Below are positions 25,393 through 34,443 of a stretch of 52,764 bases of DNA, in pieces. Position 1 is the stretch's first letter. Each line of letters opens with the position of its first letter. The translations under genes and the position numbers were made by a program. The stretch is from Leuconostoc gelidum subsp. gelidum KCTC 3527 (GTDB lineage: Bacteria; Bacillota; Bacilli; Lactobacillales; Lactobacillaceae). Location of the stretch: positions 1-52,764 of the forward strand of contig NZ_AEMI01000001.1 of assembly GCF_000166715.1 (NCBI RefSeq). Direction: 5' to 3'. The notes beneath the pieces are model-generated. The model made no database searches, was not told where the DNA came from, and saw nothing but the letters and a program-made list of their open reading frames with translations.

Positions 25393-26754
25393 TTATACGT
25401 CAGGGTTATCTTGTTTCAACCCAATACCCGTTATTGCTGACAAAAATGACATGATCGGTGACAATAAAGCAAATAACGTAAATGGTGCAAACTCAAGGAC
25501 TGGCACGCCTAATGTTTGCGCAGCAAAACCACCCGCAACACCCCAAGGTACCAAATAATTGATTACTGTCCCTGAATCTTCAATCGTTCGGCCCAGTGCT
25601 AATGGTGATAACTTAGATTTTTTGAAACTTTCTTTAAACAACTGACCTGGTAAAATTGTTGCTAAATACTGTTCACCAACCAAAAAATTAGCACCAATAC
25701 CAGTTACTAACGTTGCCAAAACAATCGAACGCTGGGTTTGTAAGTGGCCGACAATTGGTGCCATAACACGATTTAAAATACCTAAACCACTGAGTAAACC
25801 ACCTAGAGCTAACGCCAGCATAACCATCATAATAGTTGTCATCATCGCAGACATTCCTCCGCGATTAAGTAATGCCATCAGTGTTGGATTCGTACTTGTC
25901 GTCTGAAAACCATCAACTAATAGTTTCGCCCAAGTTGTAATAGTGTGCTGCGTTAAGAACATGACACTTGATACTAATACATTAATCATGAGTGCTGGAA
26001 TAGCAGGCATTTTAAACCATGCTGTCACAACTAATAGACCAAGTGGTACAATTGTCCACCATGTTGGTTGCAACTGCGGTAGTAAAGCCGTAATCTGATG
26101 TGTGGCTGCTGCGTCAGCATGATGACCAAAACCCAATAAAATTGTCACGATAAATGTCAAAATCCAAGCTGGCACAGTAGTCCACATCAGATTTTTAATA
26201 TGTGCAAATAAATCAGTTTCAGAAATGGCACTTGCTAAATTAGTTGAGTCTGATAACGGCGAATTTTTATCACCAAAAATTGCGCCTGATAAAATAATAC
26301 CAGCAACCAAAGCAGGATTGATACCCATTAACGTTCCAACGCCCATCAGCGCAACCCCAACTGTCGAAATCGTTGTAAACGCACTCCCGATTAAAGTCCC
26401 AATAATTGACGTTGTTACGAATGCTGTTGGCAAGAAAAAAACAGGTGTTAACACTTTAAAGCCAACCCAAATCATCGTTGGAATCACACCAGTAGCTAGC
26501 CACAATGCAATGAGTGCGCCAATTAATAAGAATAAAAATAAAGGTGTCAAACCTGATTCAACGCCTTTAATTAGTGCTTTTTGGCTGTCTTGCCAAGAAA
26601 CACCACTAAAACGTGCAACAATCATAATCATACCAATTGCGAGTAAAATTGGCGCAATTGGTGCTAAACCAAAACCAATCACACCGATTGCCAAAATAAT
26701 GATAGTAGCCACTACCAGTAATACTGAAGTTCCTGTGTTTAATTTATTGTTCAT
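25393..26754 (-). CDS. NhaC-family antiporter, probable tyrosine transporter
   Basis: A 453-residue membrane protein of the NhaC family with about twelve segments. GAIFGDKNSPLSDSTNLAS (about 169-187) is the family signature, and VGEQYLATILPGQLF and NYLVPWGVAGGF are also conserved. Family members are annotated as Na+/H+ or malate/lactate antiporters. This one is preceded by a T-box with a Tyr specifier, so it more likely moves tyrosine or a related compound; tyrosine T-boxes upstream of nhaC-type genes have been reported in Firmicutes. The frame opens at 26790, within the leader; ATG 26754 has AGGAG seven bases upstream. Confidence 0.82.
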   Translation of the reverse strand: MNNKLNTGTSVLLVVATIIILAIGVIGFGLAPIAPILLAIGMIMIVARFSGVSWQDSQKALIKGVESGLTPLFLFLLIGALIALWLATGVIPTMIWVGFKVLTPVFFLPTAFVTTSIIGTLIGSAFTTISTVGVALMGVGTLMGINPALVAGIILSGAIFGDKNSPLSDSTNLASAISETDLFAHIKNLMWTTVPAWILTFIVTILLGFGHHADAAATHQITALLPQLQPTWWTIVPLGLLVVTAWFKMPAIPALMINVLVSSVMFLTQHTITTWAKLLVDGFQTTSTNPTLMALLNRGGMSAMMTTIMMVMLALALGGLLSGLGILNRVMAPIVGHLQTQRSIVLATLVTGIGANFLVGEQYLATILPGQLFKESFKKSKLSPLALGRTIEDSGTVINYLVPWGVAGGFAAQTLGVPVLEFAPFTLFALLSPIMSFLSAITGIGLKQDNPDV

Positions 26755-26791
26755 CCTATTTCTCCTGCCAATTTTTTTATATAGCAACAAT

Positions 26792-27016
26792 AAAAAAAGT
26801 CCCCGCTGTCACATTGACAACAGGGACGAATTGACATTTAAAAATCCGTGGTACCACCCAGCTTACGCGCTAAAAAGCGCATCACTTTGACATTTGATAA
26901 CATGGTGCTGCCATGCTTAAATCGATAGCTGTATTTCGAATATCAACACCTGTGCAGTTTTCACCAACCACTGCTTCTCTTAACGCCGAATGTTTATTCT
27001 ACTCAATAATTGCTAA
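26792..27016 (-). promoter_or_regulatory. T-box riboswitch, tyrosine (UAC) specifier
   Basis: Minus strand: GAGTAGAATA opens Stem I, TATTC closes its middle helix, and the following GAAATACAGC puts TAC (26931-26933) in the specifier loop. GCTGGGTGGTACCACGG (26846-26862) is the T-box sequence that binds the uncharged tRNA end. It is followed by the terminator stem GTCCC.GCTGTC/GACAACAGGGAC (26799-26826) and seven T. Uncharged tRNA-Tyr would stabilise the anti-terminator and switch on the NhaC-type gene. The class is certain; the specifier reading is strong but made by eye. Confidence 0.93.
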
Positions 27017-27030
27017 TTTCAAGTAGTTTT

Positions 27031-27059
27031 AGTCTACTATGTCACTGAATTTTTGTCAA
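27031..27059 (-). promoter_or_regulatory. Promoter of the T-box transcript
   Basis: Minus strand: -35 TTGACA (27054-27059), 17-base spacer, -10 TAGACT (27031-27036). The -35 lies inside the last codons of the upstream MFS gene. Confidence 0.6.
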
Positions 27060-28257
27060 CACGTCGCGACAATGTCAATGCTAGCAAGCCAGTAATTATT
27101 ATCATAACAATAAATACAGATAAGAATAACGTAGTTGTCCATCCATGATCCATCATAACACCCGAATATATTGGGCCAACAACACGACCTGAACTAATCA
27201 TCATTGATACAAAACCTTGCGCTTGTCCAGCAACTTCTTTAGGAGTGATTTGAGCAACCCATGCTGGTACTTGTGGACTTTGTAGCATTTCACCAATCGT
27301 TAATAGTTCAAAAACTAGCACAATTTGCCAAAATGTATTCACAAAAATCAAAAAAAAGAAACTTAAAGCGAAAATGACACTGCCTAAAATAACGGACACA
27401 TGATACGGATGTTTGTTGGCCCAATTAGAAACAAATTTCTGCAACACAATAATTGTGATTCCATTAATCATCCACAAGTCGGCATAGTTACGCGTTGGCA
27501 TCCCCAATGTTTTCATATGTGGTGCCATCACTGTTTCCCAGAGCATATAAGACAAATACGTAATAAATAGGAGTGCCCCAATAGCAATTAGAACCGGCGT
27601 TAATTTGAATTTTTCGTATGTCATTGAGGCTGTTGAAACAACAGCTTCTTTGGGTAATTGATGCCCGGTGTTTATGTCGGCTGACTCATTGGCTACATGG
27701 AATTTGGTGATAATAATCACCGACAAAATCGCATAGATGGTCGCCGAAATCATCATTAATAATGCAAAACCATAATCAAATAAGTAACCAACAGCTAACG
27801 TGCCTAAAACAACGCCAATATTTAAAACAATATACATATTATTAAAAATAATACGTGTATGATTGCCAGACACTGTTGTTGCAAAAGCGTTTATCAACGT
27901 CTGTTCAATACCCATACTTAAGTTAGCTGCCCAAATGAAACAGGCAAAAACGGGCCAATCATGCCAAATAATTAGACTAAAAACCGCCAGAAAAGTTATG
28001 ATGCTAGTCATCACCATCGCTTGATACGGATGCCATCGATCAAATAGTTTGCCGCCAATATAGGAACCAATCATGCTAATGATAGCCCCTATCATCAAAA
28101 CAAAACCAGCTGTTGTAAAACTTTGATGAAGTACACCTGTCATATAGAGTGTCATAACAGGCCAAATCATTGAGTTACCAGTACTAGACAGCAGTGTACT
28201 AATCAGTAACCACTTTTCATTAAGCAATCCTGGTTTATTAATTATATCAGTTTGCAT
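27037..28257 (-). CDS. MFS transporter, probable drug-efflux type
   Basis: A 406-residue twelve-segment major facilitator. The loop between segments 2 and 3 (GGKLFDRWHPYQAM) and the later VPAWVAQITPKEVAGQAQGF are typical of the MDR/DHA1-type group (YttB/YqjV-like). The substrate is not predictable. GGAGG lies six bases before the ATG. It is a single gene; its 3' end contains the promoter for the downstream T-box unit. Confidence 0.78.
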   Translation of the reverse strand: MQTDIINKPGLLNEKWLLISTLLSSTGNSMIWPVMTLYMTGVLHQSFTTAGFVLMIGAIISMIGSYIGGKLFDRWHPYQAMVMTSIITFLAVFSLIIWHDWPVFACFIWAANLSMGIEQTLINAFATTVSGNHTRIIFNNMYIVLNIGVVLGTLAVGYLFDYGFALLMMISATIYAILSVIIITKFHVANESADINTGHQLPKEAVVSTASMTYEKFKLTPVLIAIGALLFITYLSYMLWETVMAPHMKTLGMPTRNYADLWMINGITIIVLQKFVSNWANKHPYHVSVILGSVIFALSFFFLIFVNTFWQIVLVFELLTIGEMLQSPQVPAWVAQITPKEVAGQAQGFVSMMISSGRVVGPIYSGVMMDHGWTTTLFLSVFIVMIIITGLLALTLSRRVDKNSVT

Positions 28258-28334
28258 AAATCCTCCGAATTAATATATTTATTGTAGCATGAAAATCACT
28301 GAAAAATTAACCATTATTTTGCTTATTATTCAGA

Positions 28335-29327
28335 CTAATTAGTTGACGCGCCACGATGAAGAGTAATCGGAAATGTATATTGTCGCTCCTGTAATATATC
28401 TGGCTGCTCAATTTTTTTAATTAACGTATCAACAAGTGTCTTAGCCAAATCTGAAATTGGTTGCACAATTGTAGATAATTCTGGAAAACTTTGTAATACA
28501 AAATCACTGCCATCATAACCAATTACTTGTACATCATGAGGAACCTGCAAGTGCATTATGCGTAATTCTTCCAATACAAGTAGTGCTGTTGTATCATCCG
28601 TCGCCATGATACCATCTGGCTTTTGTTTTAATATTTCTTGACGAATCAACATTTTTCTAAAATTGACGGTCGCATCACTAGGCATTACTTGAACAATCGG
28701 TATCATATTGTGCTTTTTGCTAATATCAATAAAACCATTTGTTCGATCCATTGTTGGATTTGTATCATTAATTTCGCCAGAAAAAACTAACAATCGACGT
28801 GCACCACCATCTATTAAAATTTGCGCCGCCGTTTGACCACCCGAAAAATTATCAGAACTGATTGTTGGAATACGTGGTCCAAAATACCGATCTAAAGAAA
28901 CGACCGGTAAAGTAAGTTCATGATAGTCGTCAATAATAGTATTATGCGATGCAGTAATTAGTCCGTCTACTTGATTAGATTGTAATAAGCTAATATATGC
29001 TCGCTCCTTTTGAGGATTATCCGAACTATTTGCAATAATAACCTTATATTCGCGATTGAATAACTCTAATTCAATTTTCTCCAACAACTCCGCATTAAAA
29101 GGGTTGTGTGTATTGGTTAAAATGACACCAATGAGTTTCGTTTTTTTGCCCGAAAGTGATCGAGCAACCGAATTTGGATGATAATTCATTTGCTGCATTG
29201 TTGCATAAATACGAGACTTAGTTTTTTCAGAAAAATAACCACGTTTATTAATCACACGTGACACGGTTGTTAATGAAACACCAGCTCGCTCAGCAACATC
29301 TTTTAATGTATAGCTCAATTTATCCAT
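28335..29327 (-). CDS. LacI-family transcriptional regulator
   Basis: A 330-residue LacI-type repressor. The helix-turn-helix YTLKDVAERAGVSLTTVSRV is at the N-terminus (6-25), with the hinge HPNSVARSLSG near 51-61, followed by a periplasmic-binding-like sugar domain (QVDGLITAS, DNFSGGQTAAQIL, GYDGSDFVLQSFPELSTI). It is the last gene of the minus-strand operon with a GPH transporter and a hydrolase, and probably represses both this operon and the divergent esterase operon. GAGG directly abuts the ATG, poor spacing, so translation may be coupled to the preceding gene 19 bases upstream. The effector is unknown, presumably a glycoside. Confidence 0.9.
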   Translation of the reverse strand: MDKLSYTLKDVAERAGVSLTTVSRVINKRGYFSEKTKSRIYATMQQMNYHPNSVARSLSGKKTKLIGVILTNTHNPFNAELLEKIELELFNREYKVIIANSSDNPQKERAYISLLQSNQVDGLITASHNTIIDDYHELTLPVVSLDRYFGPRIPTISSDNFSGGQTAAQILIDGGARRLLVFSGEINDTNPTMDRTNGFIDISKKHNMIPIVQVMPSDATVNFRKMLIRQEILKQKPDGIMATDDTTALLVLEELRIMHLQVPHDVQVIGYDGSDFVLQSFPELSTIVQPISDLAKTLVDTLIKKIEQPDILQERQYTFPITLHRGASTN

Positions 29328-29345
29328 CCTCGGTTCAAATTACTC

Positions 29346-30122
29346 TTATCTATATAGTTTATCAAAAAAATCAAGTGTTGCGTTAAATAATAACTCTCTT
29401 GTTGGCACATCACCCCAGCTATGATCCGCACCAGTAACAACGGTTAAGTCAGCTGATTGTTCATATGTGTCAACATATTTTTGTGCATAAGCCACCGGCG
29501 CAATTGTATCGGCTTGACCATGAATAATTTTAACCGGTCCCCCATACTTTATGGCAGTTGGATAAATAGCAACTTTTTGTAAATCATCAAAGAATTTTGG
29601 TCCTAATTTCATTGAATTAAAGTCAAAGTAACCTTTTTCAGCTACCTCCGATATTGGTTTTCCCTGTAGTGTATGTTGTTCCAAAATTTCATCTTGAAAC
29701 ACCGCTGCCGGAGACCACATGCATAGCCCAACGATCTGATCACCAACTAAACCAGCTACCATACTAGCAGCCACACTTCCCAAACTCATCCCCAGCAAAG
29801 ACACGCGCGTTTCATCGACGAAATCTAGTGTTTTGACAAATGATACAAGTTGCGTGCCTTCAAACACTTCATTGCTGAAAGTATAGTTCATAAAGTCGCC
29901 ATCACTCTCTCCATGTCCAGAGAAATCAAAAGCAATTGCCGCGATATTTTTTTTTGCTAATAATCTACTAATTTGCACAAATGAACAAAAATATTCATCT
30001 CTTACAGCACCAAAACCGTGAAAAAGTAATACCGCTGGTACTTTTCCTGAAATATTATCTGGGATATGTGCTGTGCCACGCAATGTTAAACCATTAATTG
30101 TTGTGTTAATATAACTAATCAT
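29346..30122 (-). CDS. Alpha/beta hydrolase, cinnamoyl/feruloyl esterase-like
   Basis: A 258-residue cytoplasmic alpha/beta hydrolase. HGFGAVRDEYF forms the oxyanion region, GMSLGS (nucleophile Ser near residue 112) the elbow, DTIAP the catalytic Asp region, and ADHSWGD the His. The overall pattern and size match lactobacillar cinnamoyl esterases such as those cleaving ferulate or p-coumarate from hemicellulose side chains. The substrate is an inference. The start overlaps the transporter stop by one base (TAATG), indicating translational coupling. Confidence 0.75.
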   Translation of the reverse strand: MISYINTTINGLTLRGTAHIPDNISGKVPAVLLFHGFGAVRDEYFCSFVQISRLLAKKNIAAIAFDFSGHGESDGDFMNYTFSNEVFEGTQLVSFVKTLDFVDETRVSLLGMSLGSVAASMVAGLVGDQIVGLCMWSPAAVFQDEILEQHTLQGKPISEVAEKGYFDFNSMKLGPKFFDDLQKVAIYPTAIKYGGPVKIIHGQADTIAPVAYAQKYVDTYEQSADLTVVTGADHSWGDVPTRELLFNATLDFFDKLYR

Positions 30123-31486
30123 TAATTACTTACTCCTTCGTTAAATTCATCTTGACGTTTTATCTTCAGATCACTATGCATTCTGGAACTCATCTTATCT
30201 AGGCCGTAGAACAAGATACTGATGACACAGATTGCATCAATCAATGCTGGCCCATAAATAAAACAAACATTAATACCCATAAGACCCGAAGCTGTTTGCG
30301 TCGCATTGGGCACGAAGTGGAATCGTGATAATATTTCACTATTAATAACCCCAGCTAAACCAGCCCCAATACTTGCCCCAATAGCTGAAACAGACGTCAA
30401 TAAACCTTGAGCGCGAACACCAAAACGCCATTCACCATAATCCACCGTTTCAGCCGTCATAACAAACATCAAACTTTGTGCGGCACCAAGTCCAAAGGCC
30501 GAAATAGCAACACCTAAAATTGCAGCGCCAATTGAGGCATTTTGTGCCGATAACCACAAAACACCTTGTCCTATAATAGCAATACCTAAATTAACAATCA
30601 CAACCGACCGCATTGGGTATTTTTTAATTAAAAATGGAATAGTAATTGCACCAGCAATCATCGCCAATGAACTCACCGAGTTTGCGATAGCTGACATACC
30701 TTCATTACGCAACACATACTTAAAGAAGTAAACTGTTGATGAATTTTTAACAACAACACCAATAAAAATGATGATATTTGTGATAATAATTGTCCACCAT
30801 GGCCCATTTGGTATCAAGGCTCTAATGCTTTGATGCAACGGTACTGGCTTTTCTTGTTCAGGTGAAATATTTTCTCGCACATTAATAAATGTAAATATTT
30901 CTGACAAAACCAAAATAATAGCAAAGAGACTCATTGAAATTGCGAATCCCTTTGATTTGTTCAAACCACCAAATACTGATACTAATGGTAGAATGGCCAA
31001 CCCTGAAATTAAACCACCTGTTTGTCCTAAGACATTACGAAACATGTTAGCTGACGCACGTTCATTGGAATCGGCTGACAAACTTGGCAAAATTGCATTA
31101 ATTGCTGTTCCCAATCCAGCAAAACAGACTGTGAAAATAGCGTATGTTCCATATGCTAGTGATAATCGTGCACTGGCTGGAAAGAACGCAATAGAGAAGA
31201 GCAAAACTGCTGAAATTGCATAAGGAATTGACATCCACAAAAACCAAGGACGTACTTTTCCAAAACGCGTTTGCGTTTTATCCACCAAAATACCAAACAT
31301 CGGTCCAGCAAACGCATCAAAAATGCGTACGACCAAGAACAAAATACCTGTTGCAGCCAGACTCAGACCAGCAACATCTGTATAGTAAAACATGAGGTAA
31401 TTTGTTGCAGCAACAAACACCAAATTATTACCAAAGTCACTGAATCCATACGCAACTTTATTAGCGATGGTTAACTTATTTTCCAT
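30122..31486 (-). CDS. GPH-family glycoside transporter
   Basis: A 454-residue twelve-segment GPH sugar:cation symporter. AYGFSDFGNNLVFVAATNYLMFYYTD at the N-terminus and RIFDAFAGPMFGILVDKTQTRFGKVRPW (about 48-75) are the family signatures. It has no IIA domain. It is the first gene of the operon transporter-hydrolase-LacI, driven by a perfect promoter with an adjacent cre-like site. The substrate is probably an esterified or aryl glycoside or oligosaccharide, judging by the four hydrolases around it. It is paralogous to xynT but not close. Confidence 0.88.
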   Translation of the reverse strand: MENKLTIANKVAYGFSDFGNNLVFVAATNYLMFYYTDVAGLSLAATGILFLVVRIFDAFAGPMFGILVDKTQTRFGKVRPWFLWMSIPYAISAVLLFSIAFFPASARLSLAYGTYAIFTVCFAGLGTAINAILPSLSADSNERASANMFRNVLGQTGGLISGLAILPLVSVFGGLNKSKGFAISMSLFAIILVLSEIFTFINVRENISPEQEKPVPLHQSIRALIPNGPWWTIIITNIIIFIGVVVKNSSTVYFFKYVLRNEGMSAIANSVSSLAMIAGAITIPFLIKKYPMRSVVIVNLGIAIIGQGVLWLSAQNASIGAAILGVAISAFGLGAAQSLMFVMTAETVDYGEWRFGVRAQGLLTSVSAIGASIGAGLAGVINSEILSRFHFVPNATQTASGLMGINVCFIYGPALIDAICVISILFYGLDKMSSRMHSDLKIKRQDEFNEGVSN

Positions 31487-31512
31487 TTGAGTATCCTCCT
31501 CAATAAAAACAA

Positions 31513-31571
31513 CGAAAGCGCTTACATTTTTTAACCAAATTTATTATAATCCGTTAGTTTTATTGTGTCAA
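31513..31571 (-). promoter_or_regulatory. Promoter and cre/LacI-type site of the GPH operon
   Basis: Minus strand: -35 TTGACA (31566-31571), 17-base spacer, -10 TATAAT (31543-31548), a consensus promoter. Downstream, CGAAAGCGCTTACA (31513-31526) matches the cre consensus at 13 of 14 positions and could equally be the operator of the local LacI regulator. Confidence 0.75.
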
Positions 31572-31650
31572 GCGAACGTCACAAATAAAAATATTAATTT
31601 TTAATATGCTGATTAATAAACTGAAATGTCATAAATTATATGGTTTCCGC

Positions 31651-31679
31651 TTGACATATTGTGCAAATGTGTTTACTAT
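31651..31679 (+). promoter_or_regulatory. Promoter of the esterase operon
   Basis: -35 TTGACA (31651-31656), 17-base spacer, -10 TACTAT (31674-31679). The bases before the -35, TTCCGCTTGACA, repeat almost exactly before the divergent -35 (TTCGCTTGACA on the minus strand), suggesting a shared factor. Confidence 0.75.
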
Positions 31680-31729
31680 GAAGGCGTATTACAAATGATG
31701 CCAGAACTATAATTTGGAGGAAATTTAAA

Positions 31730-32689
31730 TTGCATATTCAAGACAAATATTTAGACCCATTTTCGGTTAATGATTTCCCTGAGGATCAGACTGTCGTCCC
31801 TCATGGTATCATTTTACAAGGTGATGACACACCTAAAATTCCGATGTATTTCACAAATATTGCATACGATAAACATCATTCAGAGTTGCTAATGGACATT
31901 CTTGTCCCACCTGTGTATATACCAGAAACAGGTATTAATGATCAAAGACAATTCCCTTTGATTCTATGGATACAAGGCTCTGCTTTCATGACACAAGAAA
32001 TCGGCCTGCATATGCCACATTTAACAGACATTGCTCAAAAAGGATACGTTATTGCTTCTGTGGCATATCAAGGCAGCGATAAAGGCGGAAACTTTCCTTC
32101 AACCATTCGTGATGTAAATGCTGCACTCGATTTTCTGACTGCACATGCTAAAACTTACCACATCAATCCTGAAGAAATTATTCTTTGGGGTGAGTCATCG
32201 GGTGCCTACACCGCCATTATGACAGCCGCTACGCAGCACGAAGATTTCTTTTTTAACGAATCCGCAAAAAAACGCCAATTTAATGGTGTCATTGACTTTT
32301 ATGGCCCGACGATGTTACAAGACTTAGATATTTCACCTTCTATTCAAGAACATCGATCTGCTGAAAGTTGGCTTGGTGCTTATTTCAATCATCAAGCAAT
32401 CAATGCAGACTCTACCATCATGCACCAAGCCGATCCTAAAACACATCTTCACCCTAACATGCCACCTTTTCTAATTTTTCATGGCACGATGGACATGATT
32501 GTGCCGTTTCAACAAAGCGTAGCATTTAAAAACGCCCTTGATGCCGTTGGTATCTCTAATCAGTTTGTCACAATAAAGGGTAGTAATCACGGAACCGATG
32601 CTTTCTGGTCACCTGAATCAAAAAAAATTGTGCTTAATTTTTTGGAAAATCACACTAAAAAAGCAGCCCCAATATCACTGCCTATCTAG
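31730..32689 (+). CDS. Alpha/beta hydrolase (carboxylesterase-type)
   Basis: A 319-residue hydrolase with the nucleophile elbow GESSGA (Ser near residue 156), an oxyanion loop in LWIQGSAFMTQ, the Asp region FHGTMDMIVP and the His in SNHGTDAFW. It resembles the BD-FAE/acetyl-xylan-esterase type of family and has no signal peptide. The start is TTG with a strong GGAGG nine bases upstream, and no ATG fits. It is the first of three esterase genes transcribed together; deacylation of imported oligosaccharides is the likely role. Confidence 0.78.
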   Translation: MHIQDKYLDPFSVNDFPEDQTVVPHGIILQGDDTPKIPMYFTNIAYDKHHSELLMDILVPPVYIPETGINDQRQFPLILWIQGSAFMTQEIGLHMPHLTDIAQKGYVIASVAYQGSDKGGNFPSTIRDVNAALDFLTAHAKTYHINPEEIILWGESSGAYTAIMTAATQHEDFFFNESAKKRQFNGVIDFYGPTMLQDLDISPSIQEHRSAESWLGAYFNHQAINADSTIMHQADPKTHLHPNMPPFLIFHGTMDMIVPFQQSVAFKNALDAVGISNQFVTIKGSNHGTDAFWSPESKKIVLNFLENHTKKAAPISLPI

Positions 32690-32726
32690 AACTATTTTTA
32701 CACAACCTATCAACTGGAGGACCATC

Positions 32727-33533
32727 ATGGCTTTTATCAACTTACATTACTTTTCAAACATTTTAAATAAAATGACCGAAGTTAACGTTATTATTCCTGA
32801 AAAACGAGGAAACGACGGAACTGTCAATTACCAAGAATTACATGCCAATCCCTTAAAAACAGTTTGGCTATTACATGGTTTATCTGGAGATGCGACTGAT
32901 TGGTATCGTATGACTGGGCTCGAACGATATGCCACCGAAAGTGGTTATGCGATAATCATGCCAGATGTCGATCGCAGTTTTTATAATAACATGACCTATG
33001 GTCGACCCTACTGGGACTTTATCACACAAGAACTACCACAACGTATGCGCTATCTATTCCCTCTGAGTGCAGACCGTAATGATAATATCGTTATTGGCAA
33101 TTCAATGGGTGGCTACGGAGCGCTAAAATGGGGGTTAAATCAGCCACAATACTTTAGTCGCATCGTTGCGTTGTCTGGTGTCGTTGATTTATCCGATTTT
33201 TATCAAAAACGTGATATTTTCTCAATGCCTGATTTTGATCTCGTATTTGACGGTCAAGATATTAATACACAACCACTGGCATTATCTGATGTCCTTACAA
33301 ACTATGACAACACGAAATGGCCATTATCTATTTACACATCTTGTGGTGAACAAGATCCGCTTTATGAACAAAATATGGTATTTAGCCAACAATTATCTGA
33401 TAAACTAGGATCCGCCTATTTCTGGACCTCAAAGCCTGGCATACATGACTGGAATTTTTGGGATCAACAATTGCAAGATGCGTTCGTTTGGTTAACACAA
33501 ACTGAAAGTAGTGAACATGATGACAAAAGATGA
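32727..33533 (+). CDS. estA: Tributyrin-esterase-like hydrolase
   Basis: A 268-residue member of the esterase D/EstA family. The N-terminal MAFINLHYFSNILNKMTEVN pattern, HGLSGDATDW (oxyanion), GNSMGGYGALKWG (nucleophile Ser) and GIHDWNFWDQQL (His) match lactic EstA enzymes, which cut short-chain acyl esters. Such enzymes also remove acetyl groups from sugars. The frame opens at 32598, but ATG 32727 has GGAGG six bases upstream. It overlaps the next gene by about 17 bases. Confidence 0.85.
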   Translation: MAFINLHYFSNILNKMTEVNVIIPEKRGNDGTVNYQELHANPLKTVWLLHGLSGDATDWYRMTGLERYATESGYAIIMPDVDRSFYNNMTYGRPYWDFITQELPQRMRYLFPLSADRNDNIVIGNSMGGYGALKWGLNQPQYFSRIVALSGVVDLSDFYQKRDIFSMPDFDLVFDGQDINTQPLALSDVLTNYDNTKWPLSIYTSCGEQDPLYEQNMVFSQQLSDKLGSAYFWTSKPGIHDWNFWDQQLQDAFVWLTQTESSEHDDKR

Positions 33534-34404
33534 ATTAGTGCATCAAGCCCTCATGCTTCGCAAACACAGCCAATCCTACGATGTACAAATACCTAAATCA
33601 CAGTATTCTGGTTTAAAGCAATCTGAGCAACATATCGATGTTGATGGTCAAGAATCAGTTAAAATATTCATCTATGAACCTGCATACTTGCCCAGTCAAG
33701 GCGTTATTCTTAATTTACGTGGTTCGGGATTTATGTATCCATGGACGCCTAGTGATTTTGCATTCGCTAAGTCACTTGTTTTTGCCACAAACTACACCGT
33801 TGTCGATGTCGATTATCCCGTAGCGCCAGAGCATCCATTTCCTGCAGCAGTTAACGCCGCTTTTAGCGTATATGTCTATTTACAAAAACACTTTGCAACA
33901 TTTGTAGCGCTTGGTATCCGTAGCCCATTTATTGTCATGGGGCACAGTGCTGGCGGTAATCTAGCTGTTACCACACAACTACAGGCTAAACAACAAGGAA
34001 TTAAATTGGCTGACAAAATTTTATTGGACTTTCCTGTACTTGATTTAGATACTGACCCCAGCGAAAAACATTATCCTAATGATCAAGGTATCGCAATTGA
34101 TGAATCTCGTCTCATGAATGCATTTTATCTACATGATGACACGCAAAAAACACAAAATAATCCCTTAATTTCACCGATTTTGGCATCAAAAAACGATTTA
34201 ATTGGCTTCCCACCAACAATTATTCACACAGCAGAATTCGACAGTTTACGGGACGAGGCCGAATTATTTGCACAACATCTTGTATCAGCCTATGTCCGTG
34301 TCACAATTGAACGTTATCCCAATTCTCATCATGGATTTACAGTTGTTAACACAGACATGGGACAAAAATCGTTTGAAGATTTCGTACATGACATTTTATC
34401 CTAA
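33517..34404 (+). CDS. Alpha/beta hydrolase, HSL-like esterase
   Basis: A 295-residue esterase of the hormone-sensitive-lipase type. GHSAGGN holds the nucleophile (near residue 148), EFDSLRDEAE the Asp, and HHGF the His. The usual HGGG oxyanion motif is replaced by RGSGF. DYPVAPEHPFPAA is characteristic of the family. The start overlaps the estA end; ATG 33517 and 33520 are both possible, and coupling is likely because no clear ribosome site is seen. It is the third esterase in the operon. Confidence 0.82.
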   Translation: MMTKDELVHQALMLRKHSQSYDVQIPKSQYSGLKQSEQHIDVDGQESVKIFIYEPAYLPSQGVILNLRGSGFMYPWTPSDFAFAKSLVFATNYTVVDVDYPVAPEHPFPAAVNAAFSVYVYLQKHFATFVALGIRSPFIVMGHSAGGNLAVTTQLQAKQQGIKLADKILLDFPVLDLDTDPSEKHYPNDQGIAIDESRLMNAFYLHDDTQKTQNNPLISPILASKNDLIGFPPTIIHTAEFDSLRDEAELFAQHLVSAYVRVTIERYPNSHHGFTVVNTDMGQKSFEDFVHDILS

Positions 34405-34443
34405 TACCGATAAAAAGCCATATAATACGTCAATTCATCTTTA

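Noticed and set aside
26225-26890. Long plus-strand frame of 221 codons opposite the NhaC-type gene
   Set aside because: It is antisense to a clear membrane-protein gene and runs into the T-box leader; its lysine/isoleucine/proline-rich product is a typical shadow of hydrophobic codons.
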